From: Gracilibacteraceae bacterium
Lineage (GTDB): Bacteria; Bacillota; Desulfitobacteriia; Desulfitobacteriales; Syntrophobotulaceae
DNA: 20,635 nucleotides
Assembly: GCA_031255985.1 (NCBI GenBank)
Contig: JAIRRL010000199.1
Location: 1-20,635, forward strand
Reading direction: 5' to 3'
In this document: one piece after another, positions 20,373 through 20,635 of the stretch
Position numbering within the stretch: position 1 is the stretch's first letter
Layout: every line of letters begins with the position of its first letter
Made by a program: the position numbers and the translations under genes
Notes under the pieces: generated by a model
Databases searched by the model: none
What the model was told of the DNA's origin: nothing
Seen by the model: only the letters and a program-made list of their open reading frames with translations

Positions 20373-20635
20373 ATGAGCAACATTAATTGCCTTAACGTCC
20401 TGAACGGGAAGCGCCTATGGAGAATCAGGCGCTTGGTAGATATGGTAGGGCTTGATATTGAGAATTGGGCATTGCATGTGCAATGCCCAATCCGGGTGCT
20501 TGATCCAAAAGGTATGATTTTGTTTGCTTCGGACGACAAGTACAGCGAACCGGGCGAACTGGGCGAATCAGTGGATTTTGACTGGCAACGCTTTAATTTG
20601 TTTGACGAATTGTCGCGCCGTTGGCTTAATACCAA
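20373..20635 (+). CDS. N-terminal part of an unknown protein (runs off the window)
   Basis: From ATG 20373 the frame stays open for 87 residues to the window edge. It begins MSNINCLNVLNGKRLWRIRR, continues with WALHVQCPIRVLDPKGMILF and reaches FDWQRFNLFDELSRRW. The ALHVQCP...ILFASDD...FDW...NLFDE pattern reminds me of small proteins seen as immunity-like genes beside polymorphic toxins, but this is only an impression. No ribosome-binding site precedes this ATG. The frame is open back to the stop at 20325, with a TTG at 20358, so the true start is uncertain. A 28-nt palindrome lies within the coding sequence. Confidence 0.5.
   Translation, partial: MSNINCLNVLNGKRLWRIRRLVDMVGLDIENWALHVQCPIRVLDPKGMILFASDDKYSEPGELGESVDFDWQRFNLFDELSRRWLNT
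20464..20491. repeat. 28-nt palindrome with 13-bp arms
   Basis: ATTGGGCATTGCA (20464-20476), a 2-nt centre and the exact reverse complement (20479-20491) form a perfect inverted repeat. It lies in the open frame starting at 20373, where it encodes part of NWALHVQCPI. It could form a cruciform or hairpin or bind a dimeric protein. No T run follows on either strand, so it is not a terminator. Confidence 0.85.

Noticed and set aside
1..20635. tRNA, rRNA, CRISPR arrays, transposases or attachment sites
   Set aside because: I looked on both strands and saw no cloverleaf, no regularly spaced direct repeats, no DDE transposase motifs and no element ends.

Overview
This window reads as a chromosome segment from a GC-rich member of the Bacillota (Firmicutes). 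The evidence is the cdaA-cdaR-glmM-glmS order, a YacL-type PIN/TRAM protein followed by ispD-ispF, an AddB-type helicase/nuclease subunit, strong GGAGG ribosome-binding sites and frequent TTG and GTG starts. The phosphoglycerol-transferase-like sulfatase could suit a diderm lineage such as the Negativicutes, but the window does not settle the class. Most of it is housekeeping DNA. The two ends (about 1-495 and 18550-20635) are more AT-rich and look accessory.

Left end (1-925): the start of a lipoprotein gene leaves the window on the minus strand behind a 15-bp hairpin. A plus-strand pair follows, a small conserved-type protein and a GTG-initiated rubredoxin. A 16-bp hairpin separates this pair from the convergent next operon.

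958-6553, minus strand: a tightly overlapping operon yacL-like, ispD, ispF, addB. It makes two enzymes of the MEP isoprenoid pathway plus a DNA-repair nuclease subunit whose usual partner addA is not beside it. The divergent gene at 6714 encodes a membrane diguanylate cyclase with an intact GGEEF site and I-site.

7816-10612, minus strand: murG, murB and ftsQ, a reduced piece of the division/cell-wall cluster. murC is not between murG and murB and ftsW is not upstream of murG. Degenerate repeats surround the murG stop codon, and an 11-nt piece of them recurs upstream of murG.

10756-13012: an LTA-synthase/OpgB-like membrane sulfatase (plus strand) converges, with an 11-nt overlap, on a hydroxypyruvate-isomerase-like sugar isomerase (minus strand).

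13112-18479, minus strand: cdaA, cdaR, glmM and glmS in one operon, which couples cyclic di-AMP synthesis to the supply of glucosamine phosphate for peptidoglycan. It has a near-consensus promoter at its head and a GC-rich hairpin at its end. The promoter of the isomerase gene is very similar to the cdaA promoter.

Right end (18550-20635): a decayed fragment of a DUF1016/YhcG-type nuclease N-terminal domain, a 354-residue protein I do not recognise, a doubtful 46-residue frame, and the start of another unknown protein that runs off the window and contains a 28-nt palindrome. This is the only part that could hold something undescribed. The sequence supports calling it an accessory or rearranged patch; it does not support a specific mechanism.
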